From positions 3,224,001-3,288,000 of the forward strand of contig BJHW01000001.1 in assembly GCA_005405945.1 (NCBI GenBank): 64,000 bases of DNA, in the 5' to 3' direction. This stretch comes from Streptomyces violaceusniger (GTDB lineage Bacteria > Actinomycetota > Actinomycetes > Streptomycetales > Streptomycetaceae). The stretch's first letter is position 1, and the number at the start of each line of letters is the position of its first letter. The translations under genes were made by a program, and so were the position numbers. Below are positions 55,397 through 62,994 of the stretch, one piece after another. The notes beneath the pieces are model-generated. The model did no database searches. It was not told the DNA's origin and was given only the letters and a program-made list of their open reading frames with translations.

Positions 55397-55549
55397 TCAC
55401 ATGTCCGCGGTGGCGCGGTGGCGCGGGCAGCGGCAGGGTGGGAACTGGCTGGACCGCAGGGGTTCGAGCTTGTCCTTGACCACGACGACCACCCTGCCGA
55501 GCTCCTGCGTGACGACCGCGCCGTCCGGCGAGACGCGGTAGACGCGCAT
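55397..55549 (-). CDS. small hypothetical protein next to XRE/DUF397 genes
   Basis: 50 residues: MRVYRVSPDGAVVTQELGRV, then VVVVKDKLEPLRSSQFPPCR and CPRHR. The pattern of an N-terminal beta-strand part and a CxCPRHR-like end recurs in short streptomycete proteins encoded beside XRE-DUF397 loci. The function is unknown. An ATG two codons earlier (55555) is an alternative start. It diverges from the XRE gene at 55709. Confidence 0.55.
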   Translation of the reverse strand: MRVYRVSPDGAVVTQELGRVVVVVKDKLEPLRSSQFPPCRCPRHRATADM

Positions 55550-55708
55550 CGTCATCCGTGGAGCGGTGGATTCGGTGTGTGAGAACACGTTGACCTGTCT
55601 TTCCGGCCGACCAATTACGTTGAGTGCACACACCGTTGCGTTCCGGCACGTAGGCTGGAAAGAGGCGACACGTCCCAGCCAAGATCGCGGGACAAGAGGG
55701 GATGCACG

Positions 55709-56557
55709 ATGCCGTTCCAGCCACGCGAACTGTTTCCCGACCGCTCGGCACGCGACCTCTTCGGCGCGGAGATCCGGCGCCACCGAGAGAAGGCGGACAT
55801 GTCGCTGCGGCGGCTGTCCGAGGTGCTGAACTACAGCAAGTCGCACCTGGCCCGGATCGAGGCGGCGGAGTCCCTGCCGTACGACGACCTTCCGGCCAAG
55901 TTGGACGCGTGCTTCGGGACGGACGGGATGTTCGCGCGGCTGTACGCGCTCGCGAAGAACGAGCCGTATCCGTCGAAGCTGCGCCGTGTAGTGGAGGTTG
56001 AGCGGCGCGCCGTGGCCATCGAGGAGTACGCCTGCGCCACGATCCCCGGTCTGCTCCAGACCCCCGAACTCGCGAAGGAGTCGCTGCGCATCGGCAATCG
56101 ATTCGCCCCTGAAGCGGAGATCGAGGCGTGGGCGAAGGCCCGCATCGATCGACAGGCGAGGCTGGCCGAACCTCGGCCCCCACACTGCTGGTTCATCGTG
56201 GACGAGGCGGCATTGCGCCGTGCGGCAGGTGGACCTGAAGTGATGCGCAGCCAGATGGCGTCCCTCCTCGATCGCGGGACCCATCCATACGTAACCATTC
56301 AGGTCCTGCCGTTCAGGGCGGGCCAGCACGTGGAGGCGGGCGGTTCGTTGATGCTCTACACGCTGCCGAACGAGCCGTTGCTGGCCTATGAAGAAGGCAG
56401 CCGCTTCGGGACTTTCATCGAGGACCGGGACCGAGTCGCGGAGCGCCGGAAGAACTACGATCTGCTCAGGGCCATGGCCCTCTCGCCCCTCGACTCCGAG
56501 GCGATGATCCGAGCCGTGATGAAGGACTGGACCTCATGGGAAGCGCCCCAGATCTGA
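55709..56557 (+). CDS. XRE regulator with DUF5753 domain
   Basis: 282 residues. HTH at residues 15-70: FGAEIRRHREKADMSLRRLS, then EVLNYSKSHLARIEAAESLP. The C-terminal DUF5753 part has EEYACATIPGLLQTPELAKE, WFIVDEAALRRAAGGPEVMR, TIQVLPFRAGQHVEAGGSLM and DLLRAMALSPLDSEAMIRAV. Such regulators typically pair with DUF397 proteins encoded immediately downstream (as in BldB/WhiJ-like pairs), where the DUF397 protein antagonises DNA binding. The 3' end overlaps the first DUF397 gene by 22 bp. Frame intact. Confidence 0.92.
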   Translation: MPFQPRELFPDRSARDLFGAEIRRHREKADMSLRRLSEVLNYSKSHLARIEAAESLPYDDLPAKLDACFGTDGMFARLYALAKNEPYPSKLRRVVEVERRAVAIEEYACATIPGLLQTPELAKESLRIGNRFAPEAEIEAWAKARIDRQARLAEPRPPHCWFIVDEAALRRAAGGPEVMRSQMASLLDRGTHPYVTIQVLPFRAGQHVEAGGSLMLYTLPNEPLLAYEEGSRFGTFIEDRDRVAERRKNYDLLRAMALSPLDSEAMIRAVMKDWTSWEAPQI

Positions 56558-56736
56558 TAACCGCTTCGTGGCACAAGAGCAGCTACAGCAGCAACGGAGG
56601 AGGCGCGTGCGTCGAGGTCGCCGACAACCTCCCCGGCATCGTCCCCGTACGCGACTCCAAGGACCCCGACGGGCCCGTCCTCATATTTCCCAACGGCTCA
56701 TGGGCCGCGTTCATAGCCAGCCTCAAGACGGGCTAA
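56536..56736 (+). CDS. DUF397 protein, copy 1
   Basis: 66 residues: the DUF397 hallmarks ASWHKSSYSSNGGGACVEVA, VPVRDSKDPDGPVLIFPNGS and WAAFIASLKTG are present. It overlaps the end of the XRE regulator gene, so the pair should be co-translated; DUF397 proteins act as partners or antagonists of such regulators. It is nearly identical to the second copy that follows 5 bp later, pointing to recent tandem duplication. Confidence 0.9.
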   Translation: MGSAPDLITASWHKSSYSSNGGGACVEVADNLPGIVPVRDSKDPDGPVLIFPNGSWAAFIASLKTG

Positions 56737-56741
56737 ACCTC

Positions 56742-56948
56742 ATGCCAACCACCCCGGACCTCAGCACGGCCGCATGGCACAGAAGCAGCTACAGCAGTAA
56801 CGGGGGCGGCGAATGCGTCGAGGTCGCCGACAACCTCCCCGGCATCGTCCCCGTACGCGACTCCAAGGACCCCGACGGGCCCGTCCTCATATTCCCGAAC
56901 GGCTCGTGGAGCGCGTTCATAGCCACCCTCAAGACGGACGGGACCTGA
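56742..56948 (+). CDS. DUF397 protein, copy 2
   Basis: 68 residues from ATG 56742: TAAWHRSSYSSNGGGECVEV, then the same central part as copy 1 (ADNLPGIVPVRDSKDPDGPV) and WSAFIATLKTDGT. The DNA of the central part is almost the same as copy 1. Its stop codon overlaps the ATG of the next gene (TGATG), which begins with a third, cut-off DUF397 start. Confidence 0.9.
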   Translation: MPTTPDLSTAAWHRSSYSSNGGGECVEVADNLPGIVPVRDSKDPDGPVLIFPNGSWSAFIATLKTDGT

Positions 56949-57526
56949 TGCCGAGCACGGCCGCATGGCACAAGAGCGGCCCTGCTGAGACGCCGGACTG
57001 CCTGATCGTGACAGGGATGCCTGGGGCCGGGAAGTCGACGGCGACAAGGCTGGTCGCCGAGCGCCTGCCACGCTCCGCCCGGCTCGACGGCGACTTCGTC
57101 AGCAGGCTGATCGTCAGCGGTCGCGTCGGGGCCCTGGGCGAGCCTGCTGACGAGGCAGCGCGGCAAGTGGAGCTGTGCAACCGCAATCTGTGCACGCTGG
57201 CGAACAACTTCTCCGACGCAGGCTTCACGCCTGTGATCGACTGGGTGATACCCGACCGCAAGCAGCTGGACTTCTTCGTCTCTCTCCTCCCGGCTCGTCA
57301 GGTCTTGTTCGTCGTTCTCGCACCGGGCATCGAGGTATGCCGGTATCGCAACACCATCCGGGATCCACAAGAGCGGTTCGACTTCGACGGCTATGAAGGT
57401 CTCGATGCCGACATGAAGCGCGAGCTCGGGGATGCGGGCTGGTGGTTCGACACCTCGGCCCTCACTCCCGAGGAGACCGCCGATCGCGTCATCCGGGAGG
57501 CTCGCCATCGCGCTCTGGTGAACTGA
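56948..57526 (+). CDS. P-loop kinase/ATPase fused to a truncated DUF397 leader
   Basis: 192 residues. The first residues MPSTAAWHKSG copy the DUF397 N-terminus; then a different protein begins: Walker A CLIVTGMPGAGKSTATRLVA, SARLDGDFVSRLIVSGRVG, TPVIDWVIPDRKQLDFFVSL, VVLAPGIEVCRYRNTIRDP and WWFDTSALTPEETADRVI. The body resembles small AAA/chloramphenicol-phosphotransferase-like nucleotide kinases of unknown substrate. TGATG overlap with DUF397 copy 2 gives it translational coupling. The chimeric start suggests insertion of the kinase gene into a third DUF397 copy. Confidence 0.8.
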   Translation: MPSTAAWHKSGPAETPDCLIVTGMPGAGKSTATRLVAERLPRSARLDGDFVSRLIVSGRVGALGEPADEAARQVELCNRNLCTLANNFSDAGFTPVIDWVIPDRKQLDFFVSLLPARQVLFVVLAPGIEVCRYRNTIRDPQERFDFDGYEGLDADMKRELGDAGWWFDTSALTPEETADRVIREARHRALVN

Positions 57527-57548
57527 CACACTGAGCGAGCCCGAAGGG

Positions 57549-58313
57549 TCACCGCAGCATCAGCTGAAGTCCGCCCAGCACCGTCGCCGCGATGACCAGC
57601 CGCTCGAAGAGCCGCTGATTGATCCGGTCCACGCAGGCCTTACCGATGTACGCACCGGGCAGGACGAAGAGCGCCAGCAGCGCGTCCAGGAGCAGGGAAC
57701 GGCCGTCGATCAGGCCGAGGCTGACGCTGAAGGGCACCTTGGCGACGTTGACGATCAGGAAGAACCACGCCGAGGTGCCCAGGAAGCCCAGCTTCCGGAA
57801 ACCGGCGGAGAGCAGATAGAGCGACATCACGGGGCCACCCGCGTTGGCCACCATCGTGGTGAAGCCGCCGAGCACCCCGTACGAACCGGCCTTGAGCCGT
57901 GCGCCCGCCCCGTCGGCGGCCGGGACCTCCGGGGCCGCCGCCCGGGCGGCCGCACGCCGCCGCCACACCGTGACCCCCGCCATCAGCAGCAGGATCGCCC
58001 CGATGGAGGCCCGCACCTCCGCGTCCCCGGCCCACAGCATGAACACCGTCCCCACCACGACCCCGACCGCGACCGCCGGGAACAGCCGCAGCAGGGTCCC
58101 CCAGTGCGCATGCCGACGATAGGTGCCCACGGCGAGCACATCGCCGACGATCAGCAGGGGCAGCAGCACACCGGTCGACTCCCGGGCCGGAAGCACCGCC
58201 GCGAAGACCGCGAGGCTGACGGTATTGGCGCCGCTGACGGCGGTCTTCGAGAAGCCGACGAGTATGGAGGCCGCCGCGAGCGCGAGGAATTCCCAGAGGG
58301 CAAGGCTGTACAT
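57549..58313 (-). CDS. TauE/SafE-family permease, copy 1
   Basis: 254 residues with about eight hydrophobic helices. The TauE/SafE signature is seen as ILVGFSKTAVSGANTVSLAV and again in the second half as GVLGGFTTMVANAGGPVMSL, the two pseudo-symmetric repeats. The family exports sulfite, sulfoacetate or related organosulfur anions; the actual substrate is unknown. A copy about 99% identical over most of its length lies 3 kb away at 60633. The gene diverges from the VapBC-like module. First residues MYSLALWEFLALAA differ from the other copy. Confidence 0.88.
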   Translation of the reverse strand: MYSLALWEFLALAAASILVGFSKTAVSGANTVSLAVFAAVLPARESTGVLLPLLIVGDVLAVGTYRRHAHWGTLLRLFPAVAVGVVVGTVFMLWAGDAEVRASIGAILLLMAGVTVWRRRAAARAAAPEVPAADGAGARLKAGSYGVLGGFTTMVANAGGPVMSLYLLSAGFRKLGFLGTSAWFFLIVNVAKVPFSVSLGLIDGRSLLLDALLALFVLPGAYIGKACVDRINQRLFERLVIAATVLGGLQLMLR

Positions 58314-58366
58314 GCCAAGGAATTCCGCCTGGTACGGCAGGCACGGTGGAGAGTATGGTGTCTGGT

Positions 58367-58642
58367 ATGGCCACGAAAAAGGTGACAGTCACCATCCCCG
58401 AGGAGCTTCTCGACGAAATCCGGGCAGACGCGGCGGAGCGCGGGCTGTCCGCGTATGTCACTGACGCGCTACGCGTCAAGCGCGACCGTGACCGGCTCGT
58501 GGAGCTGGTGGACTGGCTACAGGAAGAGTACGGACCGGTCGCCGAGGAGGAGAGCGCAGCCGCCTTGGCCGAACTGGATGAGATCGACGCCGAACATGAC
58601 CGTCGCAGGGCACAGCACGGCGGCGTCGGGGAAGCCGCGTGA
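58367..58642 (+). CDS. ribbon-helix-helix/VapB-like antitoxin
   Basis: 91 residues from ATG 58367. N-terminal RHH: MATKKVTVTIPEELLDEIRA, then ERGLSAYVTDALRVKRDRDR; the acidic C-terminus (EEYGPVAEEESAAALAELDE) is the sort that wraps the toxin. The toxin gene overlaps its stop (GTGA at 58639). Directly upstream, GTATGG occurs twice 11 bp apart (GTATGGTGTCTGGTATGG) and could be the autoregulatory operator. Confidence 0.85.
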   Translation: MATKKVTVTIPEELLDEIRADAAERGLSAYVTDALRVKRDRDRLVELVDWLQEEYGPVAEEESAAALAELDEIDAEHDRRRAQHGGVGEAA

Positions 58643-59058
58643 CGAAGCGCGTCCAGCAGCCCAAGCGGCTGCGCGTGTTCGTGCTCGACTCCGAAGCCCT
58701 CTCACAAGCGGTGCGCGGTGAGCGCCGCATGATCGCTCTGCTGGATCTGGCGGCCAAGGGGGAGGTCGAGGTGGTCACCTCCCCCATGACCGTGATCGAA
58801 GCGCACGACGGCAGGATCACCGAGCGCCGGTGGGACTGGGTGCTGTCCCGTCTGCAAGTAGCCGACCTGGGCAGAGACCAGGCCCGGGCCGCCCGTCGGT
58901 TGCTGGCCGACGCCGGGCTCCACGGCCACAAGTACGCCATCGACGCTGTGCTGGCCGTCGTGGCCGAGGAACGAAGGGGGCAGGTCACCGTTTTCACGTC
59001 GGACGTGGATGACCTGGAGCGGCTCCTCCCGCCAACGGTGGTCGTCCGCAAGGTCTAG
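58639..59058 (+). CDS. PIN-domain VapC-like toxin
   Basis: 139 residues. The PIN nuclease acidic residues are seen as VFVLDSEALSQAVRGERR (first Asp), TSPMTVIEAHDGR (Glu), KYAIDAVLAVVAEER (Asp) and VTVFTSDVDDLERLL (Asp). VapC toxins cleave tRNA or rRNA in a Mg2+-dependent way. It overlaps the antitoxin by 4 bp, which is usual for type II modules. The TAG stop forms part of a CTAGGGTCCTTCTGAC repeat end. Confidence 0.85.
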   Translation: MTKRVQQPKRLRVFVLDSEALSQAVRGERRMIALLDLAAKGEVEVVTSPMTVIEAHDGRITERRWDWVLSRLQVADLGRDQARAARRLLADAGLHGHKYAIDAVLAVVAEERRGQVTVFTSDVDDLERLLPPTVVVRKV

Positions 59059-59070
59059 GGTCCTTCTGAC
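59055..59070. repeat. solo end of the 193-bp element family
   Basis: CTAGGGTCCTTCTGAC, matching 15 of the first 16 bases of the element at 1990 and all 16 of the one at 20256. The TAG is the stop codon of the VapC-like gene. No matching right end follows. Confidence 0.5.
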
Positions 59071-59085
59071 ATCGGTTCCTCGCGG

Positions 59086-60084
59086 TCAGGCTTGGCGAGC
59101 GTAGGACGCAAGGCGATCGGCGAGCGCTGTCACGAGGTCGCGCAGTTCATCGGGGCGCTCGATGACGAACGGCCGGTCGAGTGAGGCGAGTACGGGAGGC
59201 AACCAGTCGAGCCGCTCCGCCCGCAGTTCGACGCGCAGCCAGCGCTCGGCCGCCCGGTCCTGGCCCGCCGCGGGCTCGTGTTCCTCCAGGCTCGCGATGC
59301 TGACGGGCAGGCGGGCGCGGATCTGCTCAACTGTCCCGTGGATCCGCAAGGTCACCTCATGCCGGTACTCGGCCCTGGCGAACGCCGACACCACGCGCTG
59401 TGCCGGACCGGGCCCCACGGGCGCTTCGAATGAGCCGGGCAGGGTCCGCGCGTCCGCGATGCGATCGAGCCGGAAGGTTCGGTCCTCGCCGATCCGGGCG
59501 TCCTTGCCCGTGACGTACCACCGGCCCGCATGGGCGACGATCCCGTACGCGTGCAGCGTGCGTTCGCTGCGCCGTCCGTCGCGGTCGGTGTAGCGGATCG
59601 AGACCGGTCGGCGGTAGCGCACCGCATCGGCGATGGTGAGCAGGACCCCGGCGTCCGGGGTGTCGAACTCTCCGAACTCTCCGTGCTGTTCCGTGAAGGC
59701 GAGGGATTCCAGGAGTGTGTCGAGCCGGCGGGCGATGTGCTTGGGCAGCACCCGACGGATCTTCGCCGATGCCGTCTCGTTCGCCGTGTGCTGCGTCGTC
59801 GTCAGCCCCGCTCGGCGGCCGGCGACCAGGCCGAGCAGCACGGCCAGCGCCTCGTCGTCGCTGAGCATGAGCGGAGGCAGGCGGTACCCGGGAGCGAGCC
59901 GGTACCCGCCGTAGCGGCCGCGCACCGATTCCACGGGCACGTCCAGGTCGATCAGTTGGTCCACATAGCGCCGCACGGTGCGCCCTTCGACGCCGAGCCG
60001 GTCGGCCAGTTCGGCCACCGTCCGGGTGCCGCCCGACTGCAGCAGCTCCAGGAGTGTCAGCACGCGGGCAGTGGGTCGGGGCAT
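59086..60084 (-). CDS. YafY-type regulator (HTH plus WYL domain)
   Basis: 332 residues. N-terminal winged HTH: ARVLTLLELLQSGGTRTVAE, then LADRLGVEGRTVRRYVDQLI; the helix continues ESVRGRYGGYRLAPGYRLPP. The middle WYL domain has VSIRYTDRDGRRSERTLHAY and HAGRWYVTGKDARIGEDRTF followed by RLDRIADARTL. WYL domains sense nucleic acid ligands. It diverges from the VOC gene, with GGACcgattctGTCC (60110-60123 approx.) between them. It probably represses the VOC gene. Confidence 0.9.
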   Translation of the reverse strand: MPRPTARVLTLLELLQSGGTRTVAELADRLGVEGRTVRRYVDQLIDLDVPVESVRGRYGGYRLAPGYRLPPLMLSDDEALAVLLGLVAGRRAGLTTTQHTANETASAKIRRVLPKHIARRLDTLLESLAFTEQHGEFGEFDTPDAGVLLTIADAVRYRRPVSIRYTDRDGRRSERTLHAYGIVAHAGRWYVTGKDARIGEDRTFRLDRIADARTLPGSFEAPVGPGPAQRVVSAFARAEYRHEVTLRIHGTVEQIRARLPVSIASLEEHEPAAGQDRAAERWLRVELRAERLDWLPPVLASLDRPFVIERPDELRDLVTALADRLASYARQA

Positions 60085-60177
60085 GTCCGCAGCCTAACGC
60101 GGATACAGGACCGATTCTGTCCACTATTCCTCCTAGGGTGCGACGTGCACGCCTCCAGCACAGCCAAGGAGATTCCC

Positions 60178-60576
60178 ATGGAGTTCGTCTCGATCCGCAT
60201 CATCACCAGCGACGTAGCGCGCCTCGTCGCGTTCTATGAGCGAGCCACAGGGGCGCGGGCGACGTGGGCCACCGAGGAATTCGCCGAGCTCAGGACCGCG
60301 GGCGCCACCCTCGCGATCGCCGGTACCGGCACCGTCCCGCTGTTCGCCCCGGGCTCTGCCCGCCCGGCGGACAACCACAGCGTGATCACCGAGTTCCTCG
60401 TCGACGACGTGGACCGCGTTCACCAGAACCTGACCGGCTTCGTCACCGACTTCGTCAACGGGCCCACCACGATGCCCTGGGGCAACCGGTCGCTGCTGTT
60501 CCGTGACCCCGACGGCAACCTCGTCAACTTCTTCACCCCCGTCACCCCAGCGGCCATCGAAAAGTTCGCACGCTGA
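60178..60576 (+). CDS. VOC-family (glyoxalase-like) protein
   Basis: 132 residues from ATG 60178, with AAGGAG upstream. Paired beta-alpha-beta-beta-beta modules: FVSIRIITSDVARLVAFYER, ATWATEEFAELRTAGATLAI, then ITEFLVDDVDRVHQNL and MPWGNRSLLFRDPDGNLVNF. The last motif carries the usual glyoxalase/dioxygenase-superfamily metal-site glutamate position only partly. Function unknown, but divergent pairing with a YafY regulator is common for inducible detoxification genes. Confidence 0.88.
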   Translation: MEFVSIRIITSDVARLVAFYERATGARATWATEEFAELRTAGATLAIAGTGTVPLFAPGSARPADNHSVITEFLVDDVDRVHQNLTGFVTDFVNGPTTMPWGNRSLLFRDPDGNLVNFFTPVTPAAIEKFAR

Positions 60577-60598
60577 CGCCACGCACAGCCGCTCACGC

Positions 60599-60624
60599 GG
60601 GAGCCCTGAGGTCCCAGGGCTCCC
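60599..60624. terminator. hairpin terminator
   Basis: GGGAGCCCTG, 6-base loop, CAGGGCTCCC: a perfect 10-bp stem between the convergent VOC and second TauE genes. Confidence 0.75.
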
Positions 60625-60632
60625 GGTAAGGT

Positions 60633-61397
60633 TCAGCGCAGCAGCAGTTGGAGTCCGCCCAGCACCGTCGCCGCGATGACCAGCCGCTCGAAGAGCCGCT
60701 GATTGATCCGGTCCACGCAGGCCTTACCGATGTACGCACCGGGCAGGACGAAGAGCGCCAGCAGCGCGTCCAGGAGCAGGGAACGGCCGTCGATCAGGCC
60801 GAGGCTGACACTGAAGGGCACCTTGGCGACGTTGACGATCAGGAAGAACCACGCCGAGGTGCCCAGGAATCCCAGCTTCCGGAAACCGGCGGAGAGCAGA
60901 TAGAGCGACATCACGGGGCCACCCGCGTTGGCCACCATCGTGGTGAAGCCGCCGAGCACCCCGTACGAACCGGCCTTGAGCCGTGCGCCCGCCGCGTCGG
61001 CGGCCGGGACCTCCGGGGCCGCCGCCCGGGCGGCCGCACGCCGCCGCCACACCGTGACCCCCGCCATCAGCAGCAGGATCGCCCCGATGGAGGCCCGCAC
61101 CTCCGCGTCCCCGGCCCACAGCATGAACACCGTCCCCACCACGACCCCGACCGCGACCGCCGGGAACAGCCGCAGCAGGGTCCCCCAGTGCGCATGCCGA
61201 CGATAGGTGCCCACGGCGAGCACATCGCCGACGATCAGCAGGGGCAGCAGCACACCGGTCGACTCCCGGGCCGGAAGCACCGCCGCGAAGACCGCGAGGC
61301 TGACGGTATTGGCGCCGCTGACGGCGGTCTTCGAGAAGCCGACGAGTATGGAGGCCGCCGCGAGCGCGGCAAACTCCCAGAGGGTGACGGTGTACAT
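60633..61397 (-). CDS. TauE/SafE-family permease, copy 2
   Basis: 254 residues from ATG 61397. Apart from the first 13 or so codons (MYTVTLWEFAALAA) and the last few, its DNA is nearly identical to copy 1 at 57549: I could find only a handful of base differences across roughly 700 bp, for example GCTGACACTG against GCTGACGCTG. The same two family repeats are present. The repeat order (copy 1, VapBC, YafY, VOC, copy 2) indicates a recent duplication or gene conversion in direct orientation. Confidence 0.88.
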   Translation of the reverse strand: MYTVTLWEFAALAAASILVGFSKTAVSGANTVSLAVFAAVLPARESTGVLLPLLIVGDVLAVGTYRRHAHWGTLLRLFPAVAVGVVVGTVFMLWAGDAEVRASIGAILLLMAGVTVWRRRAAARAAAPEVPAADAAGARLKAGSYGVLGGFTTMVANAGGPVMSLYLLSAGFRKLGFLGTSAWFFLIVNVAKVPFSVSLGLIDGRSLLLDALLALFVLPGAYIGKACVDRINQRLFERLVIAATVLGGLQLLLR

Positions 61398-61439
61398 GCC
61401 ACCGAATGATTCCAGGCCACCGCAACCCCCGGAGCCAGC

Positions 61440-61605
61440 GGATCTTTCCCCGCCCCGCCCCTTCCCGAAACTGAGGCTTCGCCCCCAGACCCCGGGGTCC
61501 AGGGGCGAAGCCCCTCCAGGGGGCTTCCAGCCCTCCGGCGATTGAGGAGCGGGGGCTGGGGCGGAGCCCCAGTTGTGGGAAGGGCGGGGAGGGGAACAGC
61601 CCGCC
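61440..61605. repeat. GC-rich dispersed inverted repeat
   Basis: CCCCGCCCCGCCCCTTCCCG near 61447 is mirrored by GGGAAGGGCGGGGAGGGG near 61576-61594, with GGCTTCGCCCCC and GGGGCGGAGCCCCAGTTG inside. It separates the second TauE gene from the AraC gene. Confidence 0.55.
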
Positions 61606-61650
61606 GCAGGCGTCGGGCCGGCTGTCAGAGGGGCGGGTGATACTGGGCGC

Positions 61651-62529
61651 ATGGGCAGCCAGGAGTTCGTGCGGGCCGGGGTCGGGCTCGGGTGCGGGCT
61701 TGGTGGGATGGTGGTGTCCGCCGTCGGGTATCGCTCGCAGGGGATACCGCCGGCGCTGCACCGGGGGCTGCCCTCGCCCTATCTGACGCTGATCTTTTCC
61801 CTCGACGGGCCCGTCGTCGGCGGGGTCACGCCCGAGCAGGCGCGCGGGCCCGATGCCGCGCGGACGGAGATCGTGGTGGGCGGCCTGCACCAGCGTCCGG
61901 CGTATATCGTCCAGCCCGGGAGCGAGGCCGGGGTGCAGCTCGCGGTGCATCCGCTGGCGGCGCGCACGCTGCTGGGGCTTCCGGCCGGGGCGCTCGCCTC
62001 CGACGACGACCTGGTCACCTCCGGGGCGGAGGTGCTGGGGAAGCGGGCCGCCGAAATTCGCGAGCGGCTGTGTGAGCAGCGAGCGTGGGCGGACCGGTTC
62101 GCCACGCTCGGGGCGTATCTGCGGGAGCGCGCGGCCGAGGGCGAGGACGGAGCGCCGGTGCGGAGCGAGGTCGGCGAGGCATGGGCCTGGCTGGCCCGGC
62201 ATCGGGGGGCCGGGACGCTGGCGGGCCTGGCCGAGCATGTGTCGCTCAGCCCGCGCCGCCTGACCAGCGTGTTCCAGGCCGAGACGGGGCTGAGCCCCAA
62301 GCAGGCGGCCCGGCTGATGCGGTTCCAGCACGCCAGGAACACGGTGGTCCGGGCCGTCGCGGCGGGCCGGGCGCCGGACCTGGCCCGGGTCGCCGCCGAC
62401 TGCGGCTACTTCGACCACTCCCACCTGGTGCGCGACTTCCGCCAGTACACCGGCGTGAGCCCGACCGCCTGGCTGGCCGAAGAGTGCCGGAATATCCAAG
62501 CCGGGGGTCACCTCTACGGCGAAGAGTAG
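61651..62529 (+). CDS. AraC-family transcriptional regulator
   Basis: 292 residues from ATG 61651. The N-terminal half is a poorly conserved sensor domain (LPSPYLTLIFSLDGPVVGG). The C-terminal double HTH is clear: GTLAGLAEHVSLSPRRLTSV, FQAETGLSPKQAARLMRFQH and VAADCGYFDHSHLVRDFRQY, then TGVSPTAWLAEE. The VOC gene begins 5 bp after its stop on the same strand, so the two form an operon. An upstream start at 61573 falls in the dispersed repeat and is rejected. Confidence 0.9.
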   Translation: MGSQEFVRAGVGLGCGLGGMVVSAVGYRSQGIPPALHRGLPSPYLTLIFSLDGPVVGGVTPEQARGPDAARTEIVVGGLHQRPAYIVQPGSEAGVQLAVHPLAARTLLGLPAGALASDDDLVTSGAEVLGKRAAEIRERLCEQRAWADRFATLGAYLRERAAEGEDGAPVRSEVGEAWAWLARHRGAGTLAGLAEHVSLSPRRLTSVFQAETGLSPKQAARLMRFQHARNTVVRAVAAGRAPDLARVAADCGYFDHSHLVRDFRQYTGVSPTAWLAEECRNIQAGGHLYGEE

Positions 62530-62534
62530 AGCCC

Positions 62535-62987
62535 ATGAACACCGCACCGAACCAGCAGCAGACACCGCAGACACCGCAGCCGCAATCCCGTGAACCCGCC
62601 ATCTGGCCCACGCTCCAGGCCCATGACGCCGTCGCCCTGATCGACTTCCTGGTCGACACGGTCGGCTTCCTGCGCACGGCCGTCTACCAGGACGGCGACC
62701 GCGTCGCCCACGCCCAGCTCGACTGGCCCGAGGGCGGCGGCGTCATGCTCGGCTCGTACGACCCGGAGACCAAGACCTGGTGCCTGGAGCCGGGCACCTT
62801 CGGGGCGTACGTCGTCACCGATCACGTCGACGCGCTGTACGAGCGGCTCACGGCGGCCGGGGTGCGGGTGCTCCGGCCGATCGAGGACCAGCCGTACGGC
62901 AGCCGTGAGTTCGCCATCGCCGACCCGGAGGGCAACAAGTGGTCCTTCGGCACCTACCGGGGCGATCCCCGGCCCGCCGACGGCTGA
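62535..62987 (+). CDS. VOC-family (glyoxalase/bleomycin-resistance fold) protein
   Basis: 150 residues from ATG 62535. A Gln/Pro-rich N-terminus leads into the VOC fold: IWPTLQAHDAVALIDFLVDT, VAHAQLDWPEGGGVMLGS, AYVVTDHVDALYERLTAAGV and YGSREFAIADPEGNKWSFGT. The pattern matches PhnB/YdfR-like VOC proteins placed beside AraC regulators. It lies 5 bp after the AraC gene. The function (small-molecule binding or isomerisation) is unknown. Confidence 0.88.
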   Translation: MNTAPNQQQTPQTPQPQSREPAIWPTLQAHDAVALIDFLVDTVGFLRTAVYQDGDRVAHAQLDWPEGGGVMLGSYDPETKTWCLEPGTFGAYVVTDHVDALYERLTAAGVRVLRPIEDQPYGSREFAIADPEGNKWSFGTYRGDPRPADG

Positions 62988-62994
62988 CGCGCGG

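Noticed and set aside
60724..62574. A 616-codon minus-strand frame
   Set aside because: Runs antisense to the AraC gene, through the dispersed repeat and out of frame across the second TauE gene.
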